Shown here in pieces: positions 16,431-25,273 of a stretch of 64,000 nucleotides of DNA (the first letter of the stretch is position 1; each line of letters starts with the position of its first letter). Location of the stretch: assembly GCF_013044135.1 (NCBI RefSeq), contig NZ_JABEPP010000002.1, forward strand, positions 186,001 through 250,000. Reading direction: 5' to 3'. Below the pieces are notes generated by a model. That model searched no databases. It saw nothing but the letters and a program-made list of their open reading frames with translations, and had not been told where the DNA came from. This DNA is from Enterovirga aerilata (lineage in GTDB: Bacteria > Pseudomonadota > Alphaproteobacteria > Rhizobiales > Beijerinckiaceae). A program made the position numbers and the translations under genes.

Positions 16431-17228
16431 ATGCATGCGGGGTGGGTGCCGCTCGCGGGTCGGCGTCTCTACTGCTTCGAGACGGGCAAGGGGCCTCCAG
16501 TGGTCCTGCTGCACGGGATGGCGAATGCGGGGATCGCGTGGCGCTCGCAGGTCACCGCGCTGGCGGGCGCGGGCTTCCGCGTCATCGTGCCGGACATGGT
16601 GGCGCACGGCGCCTCCGATCCGATCGATCGCCGCCCCGTCACCGTTCCCGATCTGGTTTCCGATCTCGTAGCGGTTCTTGACCATTTCGGGGTCGAAAAG
16701 GCCGATCTGGTCGGCGTGTCGATGGGCGGCACGGTTTCGCTCGCGTCGGCGGTCGAGGCGCCCGAGCGCGTCAACCGGCTGGTTGTCGTCAACGCCGGCC
16801 CGTCCACGGCTGTGCCCGAGTTTCAGGCGATGTTGTCCAAGTGGGCCGCCACGCTGCGCGGCGAGGACGGTCCCTCGAAGCTGCTCGACGAGCTGTGGTC
16901 GTTCTCGGTGAACGAGGAATTCAGCGAAAGCGATGAAGGTCGTCAGACCTATCAGCTCTGGCACGCGATCGCCGCCAAGGTGGACGGCCCCGCGATGGCT
17001 CATGTGGTCGAGGGCGTTGCCGGCTTCGACATCACCGGTCGTCTCCCGGCCATTGCTGCCGAGACGCTGTTTCTCGGCGGTGGAGCGGATCCTGCCGCCG
17101 CGCAGATGAGGGCGCTGTCCGCCGCACCGCCGAATGCCCGGTACGACGAGGTTCCGGGGGCGAAGCACCTCGCAAACGTCGATGAAGCCAAGGCTTTCAC
17201 ACAGCGGCTGCTGCGGTTCCTTCAATGA
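16431..17228 (+). CDS. Alpha/beta hydrolase
   Basis: A 265-residue cytoplasmic serine hydrolase. Oxyanion segment VVLLHGMANAG is near residue 28, the nucleophile elbow is GVSMGGTVSLAS near residue 96, and the catalytic histidine is likely in PGAKHLANV near the C-terminus. Start ATG 16431 follows GGAGG. It sits between a MarR regulator and a flavin monooxygenase; together they look like a small catabolic or detoxifying operon. Substrate unknown. Confidence 0.9.
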   Translation: MHAGWVPLAGRRLYCFETGKGPPVVLLHGMANAGIAWRSQVTALAGAGFRVIVPDMVAHGASDPIDRRPVTVPDLVSDLVAVLDHFGVEKADLVGVSMGGTVSLASAVEAPERVNRLVVVNAGPSTAVPEFQAMLSKWAATLRGEDGPSKLLDELWSFSVNEEFSESDEGRQTYQLWHAIAAKVDGPAMAHVVEGVAGFDITGRLPAIAAETLFLGGGADPAAAQMRALSAAPPNARYDEVPGAKHLANVDEAKAFTQRLLRFLQ

Positions 17229-17333
17229 GGCGCCTCGGCGCGGCCGGGCGCGGCCGGCGCCCCGGATTGATCAGCAAATATAAGCGACGCGGCAAGCGCC
17301 TGCTGTCGGACAGTCGAGTCTAAGGAGACAGGT

Positions 17334-18515
17334 ATGGCGAAGCGGGTTCTTGTCACGGGCGGCAGCGTCGCCGCGAACACGCTGGCGTGGTGGCTGGTCA
17401 AGGGCGGGTTCGAGGTCACGGTGGTCGAGAAGGCGCCGGAGTTCCGCGATGGCGGGCAGAATGTCGACGTGCGCGGCGTGGCGCGCGGCGTGCTGCGGCG
17501 CATGGGTCTTGAAGACAAGGTCGATCGAAGCGGCACCGGGGAGACGTCCTGGACCTTCGTCGACGAGAACAGCGAGGTCATCGCCAGGTTCGCGCTGAAG
17601 GACCTGGGCGCGAACGGCCCGACGGCCGAGCTGGAGATTCTGCGCGGCGACCTAGCCAGGCTGCTCTACGAGAGCGTCCGCGACCGCGTCGACTATCGTT
17701 TCGGCGACGCCGTCGCCGCGATCGAGGATGGCGCTGATGCCGCCCATGTCCGGTTCAGGAGCGGCAGAGAGGAGGATTACGACCTCGTGCTGATCGCCGA
17801 AGGGGTGGGATCGTCGACGCGCGAGTTGGTCTTCCCGGGCGAGAACCAGCCGCGCTGGATGGACGTCACCATGGGCTATTTCACCATCCCGAAGGGCCCC
17901 GGCGACGGCAGCGACGCCCGCTGGTACAATGCGCCGGGGGGAAGGAGCGTCTTCCTGCGCCCGGACAACAAGGGAACGACGCGCGCGGTCCTGACGCTGC
18001 AAGCCCCGGTTCGCGAGGCGCCGGAGTCACCGGAGGAGCAGAAGCGGTGGCTGAGGGAAAGGTTTGCCGATGCCGGCTGGGAGACGCCCCGGGTGCTCGA
18101 CGGGCTCGAAGTGGCCGACGATCTCTACTTCGACCTTCTGCGGCAAGTGAAGATGAAGCGGTGGCACAAGGGTCGGGTCGCTGTCACCGGCGATGCGGCG
18201 TGGTGCGCGACGCCGCTCAGCGGCATCGGCACGACGCTGGCGATCGTCGGCGCCTATGTGCTCGCCGGCGAGCTGTCGGAGACGGACGACATCGAGCAGG
18301 CGTTCCAGCGCTACGAAGACGTCATGCGTCCTTTCGTCAAGAAGGGTCAGAACGTTCCCAAGATCGGACCGCGCCTGATGCAGCCGCATAGTCGTCTGGG
18401 TGTATCGCTACAGCGATCCGTACTCGGCATTGCGTCGAAGCCCGGCATCCAGAAGGTTCTAACCAAGTTGGCGATGCCTCCCGCCGAAAGCGTCGACTTG
18501 CCTGAATACCGGTAG
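17334..18515 (+). CDS. FAD-dependent monooxygenase (TetX-like)
   Basis: A 393-residue class A flavoprotein monooxygenase using NAD(P)H, FAD and O2 to hydroxylate small molecules. The N-terminal dinucleotide motif is VLVTGGSVAANTLAWWL, followed by VTVVEKAP; the second FAD motif is VTGDAAWCATPLSGIGTTLA (about residue 285). The sequence type resembles the group often annotated as TetX-like or FAD-dependent urate-like hydroxylases, but the substrate cannot be told. GGAGAC precedes the ATG. It is the last intact gene before the IS remnants. Confidence 0.88.
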   Translation: MAKRVLVTGGSVAANTLAWWLVKGGFEVTVVEKAPEFRDGGQNVDVRGVARGVLRRMGLEDKVDRSGTGETSWTFVDENSEVIARFALKDLGANGPTAELEILRGDLARLLYESVRDRVDYRFGDAVAAIEDGADAAHVRFRSGREEDYDLVLIAEGVGSSTRELVFPGENQPRWMDVTMGYFTIPKGPGDGSDARWYNAPGGRSVFLRPDNKGTTRAVLTLQAPVREAPESPEEQKRWLRERFADAGWETPRVLDGLEVADDLYFDLLRQVKMKRWHKGRVAVTGDAAWCATPLSGIGTTLAIVGAYVLAGELSETDDIEQAFQRYEDVMRPFVKKGQNVPKIGPRLMQPHSRLGVSLQRSVLGIASKPGIQKVLTKLAMPPAESVDLPEYR

Positions 18516-18520
18516 CCGCA

Positions 18521-18780
18521 GACGGCACGATCGTCGTGAGGCGCAGCTGCGGGACGGCCAGGTGCTGGCCTTCTTCGAGTCAATCGGATCCTGCCTCGCC
18601 AGATCGAAGCTTGCGCCTCAGTCCACCACTGGGCGCATGAACTGATGGCGATCGGCCACGAGATGCGGTTCATGCCGCGAGCGTACGTGAAGGCCCATAT
18701 GAAGCCCGGAAGACCGACGGCGAGCGCGCCGAGGTGATCGCCGAGGCCGTTACCCGGCCGACCATGCGTTCGTGGCGCCG
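18521..18780 (+). pseudogene. IS110-family transposase remnant, multiply frameshifted
   Basis: Pieces of an IS110-type (DEDD) transposase N-terminal half are readable in shifting frames: QLRDGQVLAFFESIGSCLA (from 18544), then IEACASVHHWAHELMAIGHE and MRFMPRAYVKAHMKPGR in a second frame, then KTDGERAEVIAEAVTRPTMR in a third. The IEACAS and AEAVTRPTMR stretches are signatures of that family. At least two frameshifts separate them, and the C-terminal half is missing. The element is dead. Confidence 0.75.
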
Positions 18781-18969
18781 AAATTGCCGGCGAGGGCGGT
18801 ACGTCCAAGGTAGACCTCTCGGTGGATCGCTGACAGGACTGCGCCTCAACACCTATGCCGGTGCGGTGCGGAGGGACGAGGCGCTTCCGCGCTTCTGCTT
18901 GAAGACCGTCCGGCCGCAAGCGGCCGGATTGGCCTCATCCGGCATTCCCGAGCGCGCCCCGCCATTATT

Positions 18970-19170
18970 CCGAGAGGCTCGCGCGCGACCGTGCCGCCGC
19001 GCGTCGATTATGCACTGACGGAACTCGGTCGGTCGCTCACCAGGCCGCTAGCTCACCTGGCACGGTGGGCGACGGACAAACGAGCTGAGATCGAAGCGGC
19101 GCGGCAAGTCTTCGATGCGCGTGGAATTAGGCAATCCGGCGCGCGACGCGGCCTGTATCGAACCTGTTAG
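18970..19170 (+). pseudogene. C-terminal fragment of an HxlR-type regulator
   Basis: One frame reads ATVPPRVDYALTELGRSLTR followed by PLAHLARWATDKRAEIEAAR, matching the wing and last helix of HxlR-family winged-helix regulators. The DNA-recognition part that should precede it is absent. The frame ends with TAG near 19170. Probably cut off by the decayed insertion element upstream. Confidence 0.6.
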
Positions 19171-19262
19171 ACCACGCTGACCGAACGCTGCCGATCATGG
19201 CCGGCTGCGCAGCCGGCGCCCCTGGCTGGAGTCTGAACCAATCGTCTGGAGACTTTGCTTCA

Positions 19263-19346
19263 TGGTGCGGGCGGTCGGACTCGAACCGACACGTATTGCT
19301 ACGGCGGATTTTGAATCCGCTGCGTCTACCGTTTCGCCACGCCCGC
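19263..19346 (-). tRNA. tRNA-Leu (CAA)
   Basis: Minus-strand tRNA: acceptor GCGGGCG pairs with CGCCCGC, D arm with GGCGAAACGGTAGACGC, anticodon stem GGATT/AATCC region around loop TTCAAAA giving anticodon CAA, a variable arm, and T arm with GGTTCGAGTCC. CCA is encoded at 19263-19265. About 84 nt. Confidence 0.95.
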
Positions 19347-19664
19347 ACTTTTGCCGCCGTTAGTAGCCCAGGCTCTCTGCACCTATAATGCACCTAGCCC
19401 ACTTTCGACAGCTTCAACCTCTCTTCCTTCACCTTCCGCAACCGCCTAAAAATACGACAATTTCAACTCGTCGTGATTTCTGTGGATTGGTAGACAAACC
19501 TCTTTTTAGTCGGGCGCGTCTACCAGTTCCGCCACAGGGGCCAAATCGCGCCTATCATGGGCGGGATCGAAGGGTCAAACCGGGCGCAGGCTGCGACCGT
19601 GCCGCGCTGGCCAGCCTTCCGGCGGTGTGGTCAAACGGCGCGCCGTTCGAGGGGCCGAGACTGG
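19347..19664. other. AT-rich gap with a tRNA fragment
   Basis: About 318 bases between tRNA-Leu(CAA) and the next gene. Roughly 19430-19510 is clearly richer in A+T than its surroundings. It ends at a tRNA-Leu 5' half (listed separately). No gene is supported. Confidence 0.6.
19509..19541 (-). pseudogene. 5' half of a second tRNA-Leu, broken at the anticodon loop
   Basis: The minus strand from 19541 reads an acceptor strand GCCCCTG, then GGCGGAACTGGTAGACGC (leucine-type D arm) and the 5' anticodon stem CCCGA with CT of the loop. The remainder of a tRNA (3' anticodon stem, variable arm, T arm, acceptor) is missing; AT-rich DNA without a T arm follows. This looks like a tRNA-Leu truncated at the anticodon loop, a usual crossover point for site-specific integrases. 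Confidence 0.6.
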
Positions 19665-20246
19665 ATGCTGCGCAAGACCTACGACTGGATGCTCCGCATC
19701 GCCGGGCGGCCGAGCGCGCCCTACGTGATGGGCGCCGTCTCCTTCGCGGAGAGCTCGTTCTTCCCGATTCCGCCGGACGTGATGCTCGTCCCCATGGCGC
19801 TCGCGCGGCCGGACCGCGCCTGGTTCTATGCCGCGCTTTGTACGGTGACCTCCGTAGCGGGCGGCCTTGTCGGCTACGCGATCGGCGCGCTCCTCTACGA
19901 TTCGGTCGGCAAGTGGCTGTTCCAGCTCTACGGCCTGGAGGCCGGCGCCGAGGCGTTCCGGGCCGCCTACAACCAGTACGGAGCCTGGATCATCCTGCTC
20001 AAGGGCTTCACGCCGATCCCCTACAAGCTGGTCACGATTACGTCGGGCTTCGCCGGCTACGACCTGCTGGCCTTCACCGTCCTGTCGATCATCACGCGCG
20101 GGGCGCGCTTCGCCGTGCTGGCGGCGCTCCTCGGACGGTATGGCGGACCGATCAAGCTCCTGCTCGATCGCCATCTCGGGGCCGTGACGGCAATCCTCGC
20201 CGTCTTCATCATCGGCGGGTTCGCGGCCATCAAGTTCCTGTATTGA
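19665..20246 (+). CDS. YqaA/DedA-type (SNARE-associated) membrane protein
   Basis: A 193-residue integral membrane protein. It shows the family pattern of a conserved SFAESSFFPIPPDVMLVPMA re-entrant region (about residues 24-45), GGLVGYAIG, and a second KGFTPIPYKLVTITSGFAG segment (about 103-122), with a C-terminal helix. DedA-like proteins are thought to flip lipids; the YqaA subgroup is less studied. Start ATG 19665 (MLRKTYDW) is chosen because upstream codons lie in the tRNA-remnant region. dsbB follows 8 bp later. Confidence 0.88.
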   Translation: MLRKTYDWMLRIAGRPSAPYVMGAVSFAESSFFPIPPDVMLVPMALARPDRAWFYAALCTVTSVAGGLVGYAIGALLYDSVGKWLFQLYGLEAGAEAFRAAYNQYGAWIILLKGFTPIPYKLVTITSGFAGYDLLAFTVLSIITRGARFAVLAALLGRYGGPIKLLLDRHLGAVTAILAVFIIGGFAAIKFLY

Positions 20247-20254
20247 GGCGCCGC

Positions 20255-20767
20255 ATGCTGGACAGCATCAGCCCGCGCCGGGCGGCGGCCGCGGTTCTCG
20301 CCCTCGCCCTCGCGACGATCGGCGGCGCGCTCGTCTCCGAGCACGTCTTAGGGCTCGTGCCCTGCAAGCTGTGCCTCTGGCAGCGCCAGCCCTATTACTG
20401 GGGCATCCCCCTCGCGCTTCTGGTTGCGGTTGCGCCAGCCTCCCTGCTGCGGCCCGGCCTCGTCGTGCTCGCGCTCGTGTTTCTCGGCAGCGCGGGCCTC
20501 GGCGCCTACCATGCCGGGGTCGAATGGGGCTGGTTCCTCGGCCCCTCCGATTGCGGCGGCGGGACGGGCGAGGCGCCGGGCGCGGTCGGAGACTTCCTGA
20601 AGCAGCTCGACGACGTTCGGGTCGTGAGCTGCACGGAGGCTGCGTGGCGCCTTCTCGGCCTCTCGCTCGCCGGCTGGAACGTGCTCGCCTCGCTCCTGAT
20701 CGCCGCGATCGCGGCGATGGGGGCGATAGGGCCTCAGGGCTCGAGCTCGGTATCCCAGTACAGGTAG
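20255..20767 (+). CDS. dsbB: Disulfide bond formation protein B
   Basis: A 170-residue four-helix membrane protein that reoxidises DsbA with quinone. The first periplasmic loop has the redox pair CKLC (residues 37-40) followed by WQRQPYYW; the second loop carries the other two cysteines in SDCGGG and VVSCTEA. Hydrophobic helices lie around 11-30, 45-62, 67-85 and 137-158. It starts 8 bp after the YqaA-type gene, so both are probably cotranscribed. Its 3' end overlaps the convergent HNH gene by 34 bp. Confidence 0.93.
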   Translation: MLDSISPRRAAAAVLALALATIGGALVSEHVLGLVPCKLCLWQRQPYYWGIPLALLVAVAPASLLRPGLVVLALVFLGSAGLGAYHAGVEWGWFLGPSDCGGGTGEAPGAVGDFLKQLDDVRVVSCTEAAWRLLGLSLAGWNVLASLLIAAIAAMGAIGPQGSSSVSQYR

Positions 20768-21303
20768 TCCAGCCAGCTCTCGTGCAGGAAGTTCGGCGGG
20801 AAATGGCGGCCCGCCCGGTGGAGGTCGTGGAGGTCCGGCGCATAGGGCGCCTGACGGGGCCACATCTCTGCGTCGCGGGGAAGCTGGTCGCCCTTGCGGA
20901 GATTGCAGGGAGAGCAGGCCGCGACGACGTTCTCCCAGGTCGTAAGCCCGCCCTTCGACCGCGGGATGACGTGGTCGAAGGTGAGATCCTCGCGCGCGCC
21001 GCAATACTGGCAGGTGAAGCGGTCGCGCAGGAACACGTTGAAGCGGGTGAAGGCGGGATTGCGGGCAGGCTGGACGTAGGTCTTGAGCGAGACGACGGAG
21101 GGAAGCCGCATCTCGAAGGAAGGGCTCCGCACGGTCCTGTCGTATTCCGACACGATGTTCACGCGGTCGAGGAACACCGCCTTGATCGTGTCCTGCCAGC
21201 ACCAGAGCGACAGGGGGAAATAGCTGAGCGGTCTGTAATCGGCGTTGAGCACCAGCGCCGGACACGCTTCCGCGCTGACCGTAGGCTGCACGTGAACCGT
21301 CAA
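20734..21303 (-). CDS. HNH endonuclease family protein
   Basis: A 189-residue HNH nuclease-like protein, with an N-terminal ALVLNADYRPLSYFPLSLW segment typical of the common rhizobial chromosomal HNH protein. The HNH core is FTCQYCGAREDLTFDHVIPR, then SKGGLTTWENVVAACSPCN; the four cysteines form the zinc site and the DHV histidine would be catalytic. Start is TTG at 21303, five bases after a strong GGAGGAGG; no ATG is nearby. Biological role unknown; no restriction or mobile context is present, so a DNA-repair or maintenance role is more likely. Confidence 0.88.
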   Translation of the reverse strand: MTVHVQPTVSAEACPALVLNADYRPLSYFPLSLWCWQDTIKAVFLDRVNIVSEYDRTVRSPSFEMRLPSVVSLKTYVQPARNPAFTRFNVFLRDRFTCQYCGAREDLTFDHVIPRSKGGLTTWENVVAACSPCNLRKGDQLPRDAEMWPRQAPYAPDLHDLHRAGRHFPPNFLHESWLDYLYWDTELEP

Positions 21304-21435
21304 AACACCTCCTCCGGATGGACGAGAGGCCACGGGGCTCGCACGGGAGCAATCTACAGGTTTCGTGACGGGGTTGTGAAGCTTGGGCGCCGAGCAGAGT
21401 TGCCGCATTCACAAGGGGTTGAGGGAGGGGCGGAC

Positions 21436-21643
21436 ATGCCCCGGTCACGATCGAGGGATCGTGCCGCTGCGGCGCGGTCAGATTCTCCGTCCAGGAGCCA
21501 CACGCCGTGCCCCCCGTCAGCTCTGCTACTGCTCGATCTGTCGGAAGACCGGCGGCGGAGGCGGATACGGCATCAATCTCGGCGCCGATGCCGCCTCGCT
21601 CGCGATCGAGTGGCACCTCTCCTGCGATCTGTGGGTCGAGTGA
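21436..21643 (+). pseudogene. Broken GFA-family (formaldehyde-activating-like) gene
   Basis: One frame reads VTIEGSCRCGAVRFSVQEPH, the zinc-binding opening of the GFA family (C-x-C-G). The next conserved piece CYCSICRKTGGGGGYGINLG lies in a different frame. The switch falls at or near a run of six C at about 21510-21515. The product then ends after AIEWHLSCDLWVE, well before the usual second cysteine pair, and no start codon lies in the first frame after an upstream stop. So the gene is damaged at start, middle and end; a one-base sequencing error alone would not restore it. Confidence 0.65.
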
Positions 21644-21646
21644 CGT

Positions 21647-21850
21647 TCACACCGTGAGATCGACCGCGAGACCCTGGCCGGGAGGCGGCGAGCCCGTCTT
21701 ACTCGCCTCGAGCGCCCGTTCGACGAGCCCGACCACGGATGCTTCGGCATCCGCCTCCTGCTTCACCATCGCAGCCGAGATCGCCTGCTGGGTAGCTGCG
21801 GCATGCATGGAGAGGAGCGTCGCGGCGAGGCTTGCGGGAGATATCGACAT
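21647..21850 (-). CDS. YjfB family (putative motility) protein
   Basis: A 67-residue protein opening MSISPASLAATLLSM, with an alanine/glutamine-rich helix (QQAISAAMVKQEADAEASVV) and a short tail ending GLAVDLTV. This matches the small YjfB_motility family often found near flagellar or chemotaxis genes, though none are here. A GAGGA lies upstream of the ATG. Function is unproven. Confidence 0.7.
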   Translation of the reverse strand: MSISPASLAATLLSMHAAATQQAISAAMVKQEADAEASVVGLVERALEASKTGSPPPGQGLAVDLTV

Positions 21851-21901
21851 GCGCCCATCCTCGCCGAGGGGCCTTTCGGGCCGGTGAAGCGGCCTGGGCC
21901 G

Positions 21902-22783
21902 TCAGCGTGTCGGGACGGGGGTCTCGCCGCGGTAATCGTAGAAGCCGCGCTTCGTCTTGCGGCCGAGCCAGCCGGCTTCGACGTATTTCACCAGGAGCGG
22001 GCAGGGGCGGTACTTCGAATCCGCCAGCCCCTCGTGCAGCACCTGCATGATGGAGAGGCAGGTATCGAGCCCGATGAAATCCGCGAGCTGCAGCGGGCCC
22101 ATCGGATGGTTCGCACCAAGCCGCATGGCCGTGTCGATCGCGTCGACCGAGCCCACGCCCTCGTAGAGCGTATAGATCGCCTCATTGATCATCGGCAGGA
22201 GAATGCGGTTGACGATGAAGGCCGGGAAGTCCTCCGCGACGGTCGAGGTCTTGCCGAGCTTCGCGATCAGCTCGCAGGCCGATTCGAAGGTCGGCTCTTC
22301 CGTCGCGATGCCGCGGATGAGCTCGACGAGCTGCATCACCGGCACCGGATTCATGAAATGGATGCCGATGAACTTCTCCGGCCGGTCCGTGGCCGCGGCG
22401 AGGCGAGTGATGGAGATCGAGGAGGTATTCGTCGCGATCATCGTGTCCGGCCGAAGCGCGGGACAGAGCTTCTGCAGGATCTCGCGCTTGATCTTCTCGT
22501 CCTCGGTCGCGGCCTCGATCACGAGGTCGCAGCTCCCGAGTTCCTCGTAGCTCTCGGCGGGCTTGATCCGGGCGAGGGCCGCCTTGCGTTCCTCGTCCGT
22601 GATCGCGCCGCGAGCAACCTGGCGAGCGAGGTTGCCGTTGATCGTCGCGAGACCCTGGTTGATCCGGTCCAGCGTGAGATCGTTCAGCCGCACATCGAGC
22701 CCCGCGAGGGCGCAGACATGGGCGATCCCGTTGCCCATCTGCCCCGCGCCGATGATGCCGACCGTCTTGATCTCAGTAGCCAT
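21902..22783 (-). CDS. hbdA: 3-hydroxybutyryl-CoA dehydrogenase
   Basis: A 293-residue NAD(P)-dependent enzyme interconverting acetoacetyl-CoA and 3-hydroxybutyryl-CoA. The nucleotide-binding motif GIIGAGQMGNGIAH is at residues 9-22, the catalytic histidine is in GIHFMNPVPVMQLVEL, and the C-terminal substrate domain shows FIVNRILLPMINEAIYTLYE and GLDTCLSIMQVLHEGL. It follows etfA by 31 bp on the same strand; hbd downstream of etfBA is a recurrent alphaproteobacterial operon. Confidence 0.95.
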   Translation of the reverse strand: MATEIKTVGIIGAGQMGNGIAHVCALAGLDVRLNDLTLDRINQGLATINGNLARQVARGAITDEERKAALARIKPAESYEELGSCDLVIEAATEDEKIKREILQKLCPALRPDTMIATNTSSISITRLAAATDRPEKFIGIHFMNPVPVMQLVELIRGIATEEPTFESACELIAKLGKTSTVAEDFPAFIVNRILLPMINEAIYTLYEGVGSVDAIDTAMRLGANHPMGPLQLADFIGLDTCLSIMQVLHEGLADSKYRPCPLLVKYVEAGWLGRKTKRGFYDYRGETPVPTR

Positions 22784-22814
22784 GGCCCCTTTGCCTATCC
22801 TCGCCGCGACCTGG

Positions 22815-23759
22815 TCAGCGTTGCGCCTTGCCGAGTTCCTGGTCCAACTCCGGCAGGATCTTGAACAAGTCGCCGACCAAACCGTAATCGGCGACCTGGA
22901 AGATCGGCGCCTCCTCGTCCTTGTTGATCGCCACGATGACCTTCGAGTCCTTCATGCCGGCGAGGTGCTGGATCGCGCCGGAAATACCGACCGCGATGTA
23001 GAGGTCGGGAGCGACGACCTTACCTGTCTGGCCCACCTGCCAGTCGTTCGGCGCGTAGCCCGCATCGACAGCGGCGCGCGAGGCGCCCATCGCGGCCCCG
23101 AGCTTGTCGGCGATCGGCTCGATATAGGTCTTGAAGTTCTCCGTGGAGCCGAGCGAGCGTCCGCCCGAGATGATGATCTTGGCCGAGGTCAGCTCCGGGC
23201 GCTCGCTATGCGCGATCGCCTCGCCCTTGAAGGTGGAGAGCCCTGGATCCTCGCCGGCAGAAACCGTCTCGATCGGCGCGGAGCCGCCTTCGCCGGCCGC
23301 CTTGAAGGCCGCCGTCCGGACCGTGATCACCTTCTTTCCATCCGTAGCCTGGACGGTCTGGATGGCGTTCCCGGCATAGATCGGGCGCTCGAAGGTATCG
23401 GGCGAGACGATCTTGGTCACGTCCGACACCTGCATCACGTCCAGCAGGGCCGCGACGCGGGGCATCACGTTTTTCCCCGTCGTGGTCGCGGCCGCAACGA
23501 GCGCGTCGTACTGGGGTGCGAGCGAGACGACGAGGGCGGCCAGCGGCTCCGCCAGCGCGTGGTCGTAGCGGGCCTCCTCGGCAAGGAGCACCTTCTCGAC
23601 ACCCTCGAGCTTGGAGGCGGCCTCCGCCGCGGCGCGGCAGCCCGCGCCGGCCACGAGTACGTGCACCGGCGCGCCGAGCTCCCTCGCCGCGGAGAGCGCC
23701 TTCTTGGTTCCATCCGCCACGGACGCGTTGTCGTGGTCGGCAACGAGCAGCGTTGTCAT
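22815..23759 (-). CDS. etfA: Electron transfer flavoprotein, alpha subunit
   Basis: Large, FAD-binding subunit (314 residues) of the flavoprotein that collects electrons from acyl-CoA dehydrogenases and passes them to ETF:quinone oxidoreductase. The C-terminal FAD domain shows [20 protein letters not shown] and the [12 protein letters not shown] loop. ATG 23759 is preferred to the TTG one codon upstream. The methylsuccinyl-CoA dehydrogenase encoded at 32-34 kb is one likely electron donor. Confidence 0.96.
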   Translation of the reverse strand: MTTLLVADHDNASVADGTKKALSAARELGAPVHVLVAGAGCRAAAEAASKLEGVEKVLLAEEARYDHALAEPLAALVVSLAPQYDALVAAATTTGKNVMPRVAALLDVMQVSDVTKIVSPDTFERPIYAGNAIQTVQATDGKKVITVRTAAFKAAGEGGSAPIETVSAGEDPGLSTFKGEAIAHSERPELTSAKIIISGGRSLGSTENFKTYIEPIADKLGAAMGASRAAVDAGYAPNDWQVGQTGKVVAPDLYIAVGISGAIQHLAGMKDSKVIVAINKDEEAPIFQVADYGLVGDLFKILPELDQELGKAQR

Positions 23760-23784
23760 CAATCCGTTCCTGTCCGCGCCGCCG

Positions 23785-24534
23785 TCAGAGGACGGCCGCC
23801 TCGTTCTTCAGCTTGTCCACGAGCTCGGCGACGGAGCCCACCTTCACGCCCGCCTTGCGGCCACCGGGCTCGACGGTCTTCAGCACCTTCAGCCGCGGCG
23901 CGATATCGACCCCGAGCGTCTCCGGGCTCGTCTCCGCGATCGGCTTCTTCTTCGCCTTCATGATGTTCGGCAGCGACGCGTAGCGCGGCTCGTTGAGCCG
24001 CAGGTCGGTCGTGATGATGGCCGGCAGCTTGAGCGTGAGGGTCTGAAGGCCGCCGTCCACCTCGCGCGTCACGTCGACGGAGGCGTCCGAAAGTTCCACC
24101 TTCGACGCGAAGGTGCCCTGCGGCCAGCCGAGCAGAGCAGCCAGCATCTGGCCGGTCTGGTTCGCGTCGTCGTCGATCGCCTGCTTGCCGAGGATCACGA
24201 GCGAGGGATTCTCCTCGGCGACCACGGCCTTGAGGAGCTTGGCGACCGCGAGCGGCTCGACCGTCTGGTCCGTCTTCACCAGGATGCCCCGGTCGGCGCC
24301 CATCGCGAGGGCGGTGCGGATCGTCTCCTGCGCCTGCTGCGGACCGATGGAGACTGCGACGATCTCCGTGACCTTGCCGGCCTCCTTGAGCCGGATCGCC
24401 TCTTCGACGGCGATCTCGTCGAAGGGGTTCATCGACATCTTCACATTCGCGAGTTCGACGCCGGAGCCGTCGGGCTTCACGCGAACCTTCACGTTGTAGT
24501 CGATCACCCGCTTCACGGGCACAAGCACCTTCAT
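23785..24534 (-). CDS. etfB: Electron transfer flavoprotein, beta subunit
   Basis: Small, AMP-binding ETF subunit (249 residues). It opens with [20 protein letters not shown] and carries [28 protein letters not shown] and the family loop [11 protein letters not shown] near residue 200. ATG 24534 is the start; upstream codons encode an arginine-rich non-family stretch. Gene order etfB-etfA-hbd on the minus strand with gaps of 25-31 bp implies one transcript. Confidence 0.96.
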   Translation of the reverse strand: MKVLVPVKRVIDYNVKVRVKPDGSGVELANVKMSMNPFDEIAVEEAIRLKEAGKVTEIVAVSIGPQQAQETIRTALAMGADRGILVKTDQTVEPLAVAKLLKAVVAEENPSLVILGKQAIDDDANQTGQMLAALLGWPQGTFASKVELSDASVDVTREVDGGLQTLTLKLPAIITTDLRLNEPRYASLPNIMKAKKKPIAETSPETLGVDIAPRLKVLKTVEPGGRKAGVKVGSVAELVDKLKNEAAVL

Positions 24535-24669
24535 CGCAAACGCGTCCTTCGATCTCGACCTGCCAGGAGGGCTGCGCCGCACTGGGGAGCGCGACCGCTT
24601 GCGGACCCTCAATCACGAAAGGGGGCGGACGGTAAAGTCGCGACTGGCCGAAAGCAACGCGAGCCGCGA

Positions 24670-25251
24670 TCACCCTTGACGATTCTGCCCCGGCACCCAG
24701 AGCACGTCCGAAGCACCACGCGCGTTTGCGTGGCGCGCCGCCACGAAGAGATGGTCCGAGAGTCGGTTCAGGTACTTGATCGCGCCGGGCGAAACGAACT
24801 CGCCTTCCCTGTCGGCGAGCGCGGTGACCAGCCGCTCCGCCCGCCGGCAGACCGTGCGGGCGAGATGGAGATAGGCGGAGCTTGGCGTTCCGCCGGGGAG
24901 CACGAAGGAGCGGAGCGGCTGGAGCTCGGCGTTCATCGCGTCGATCTCGGCCTCGAGCCGCTCGACCTGGCTCTCCGCGATGCGAAGGTCCTGTCGCCCC
25001 TTCCGCTCCACCTGCGGCGTCGCGAGGTCCGCCCCGAGATCGAAGAGATCATTCTGGATCCGCGCGAGCATGGCGTCGAGCGAGGGCTCGGATCCTGTAT
25101 GCAGCCGGGCAAGCCCGATCGCCGCGTTGGTCTCGTCGACAGTGCCATAGGCCTCGATCCTGAGATCATGCTTCGGGCGGGTTTCTCCGCCGATCAGCGC
25201 GGTGCGGCCGCCGTCGCCGGCGCGGGTGTAGATGCGGTTGAGCGTGACCAT
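24670..25251 (-). CDS. ATP:cob(I)alamin adenosyltransferase, PduO type
   Basis: A 193-residue enzyme making adenosylcobalamin from cob(I)alamin and ATP. The ATP-binding N-terminus NRIYTRAGDGGRTALIGGE, the EAYGTVDETNAAIGLAR segment and the C-terminal GAIKYLNRLSDHLFVAARHA are diagnostic. Adenosylcobalamin serves mutases such as ethylmalonyl- and methylmalonyl-CoA mutase, fitting the ethylmalonyl-CoA pathway gene elsewhere in the window. It lies 135 bp upstream of etfB. Confidence 0.94.
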   Translation of the reverse strand: MVTLNRIYTRAGDGGRTALIGGETRPKHDLRIEAYGTVDETNAAIGLARLHTGSEPSLDAMLARIQNDLFDLGADLATPQVERKGRQDLRIAESQVERLEAEIDAMNAELQPLRSFVLPGGTPSSAYLHLARTVCRRAERLVTALADREGEFVSPGAIKYLNRLSDHLFVAARHANARGASDVLWVPGQNRQG

Positions 25252-25273
25252 GGACCGTCTCAATCGGCGCAGT

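Larger units (their letters stand above)
18516..19262. other. Gene graveyard between monooxygenase and tRNA-Leu
   Basis: About 750 bases without an intact gene. They contain a frameshifted IS110-type transposase remnant and an HxlR regulator tail (listed separately). Between them, about 18800-18960, the frames show no recognisable family. Confidence 0.7.

Noticed and set aside
19388-20254. A long in-frame N-terminal extension of DsbB
   Set aside because: The extension overlaps the YqaA-type gene in another frame and is Arg/Pro-rich; the DsbB family N-terminus fits ATG 20255.
24670-25251. A cobalamin riboswitch near the adenosyltransferase or a tlpA/lysA riboswitch
   Set aside because: Gaps upstream of these genes are only tens of bases and show no B12-box or lysine-element features.
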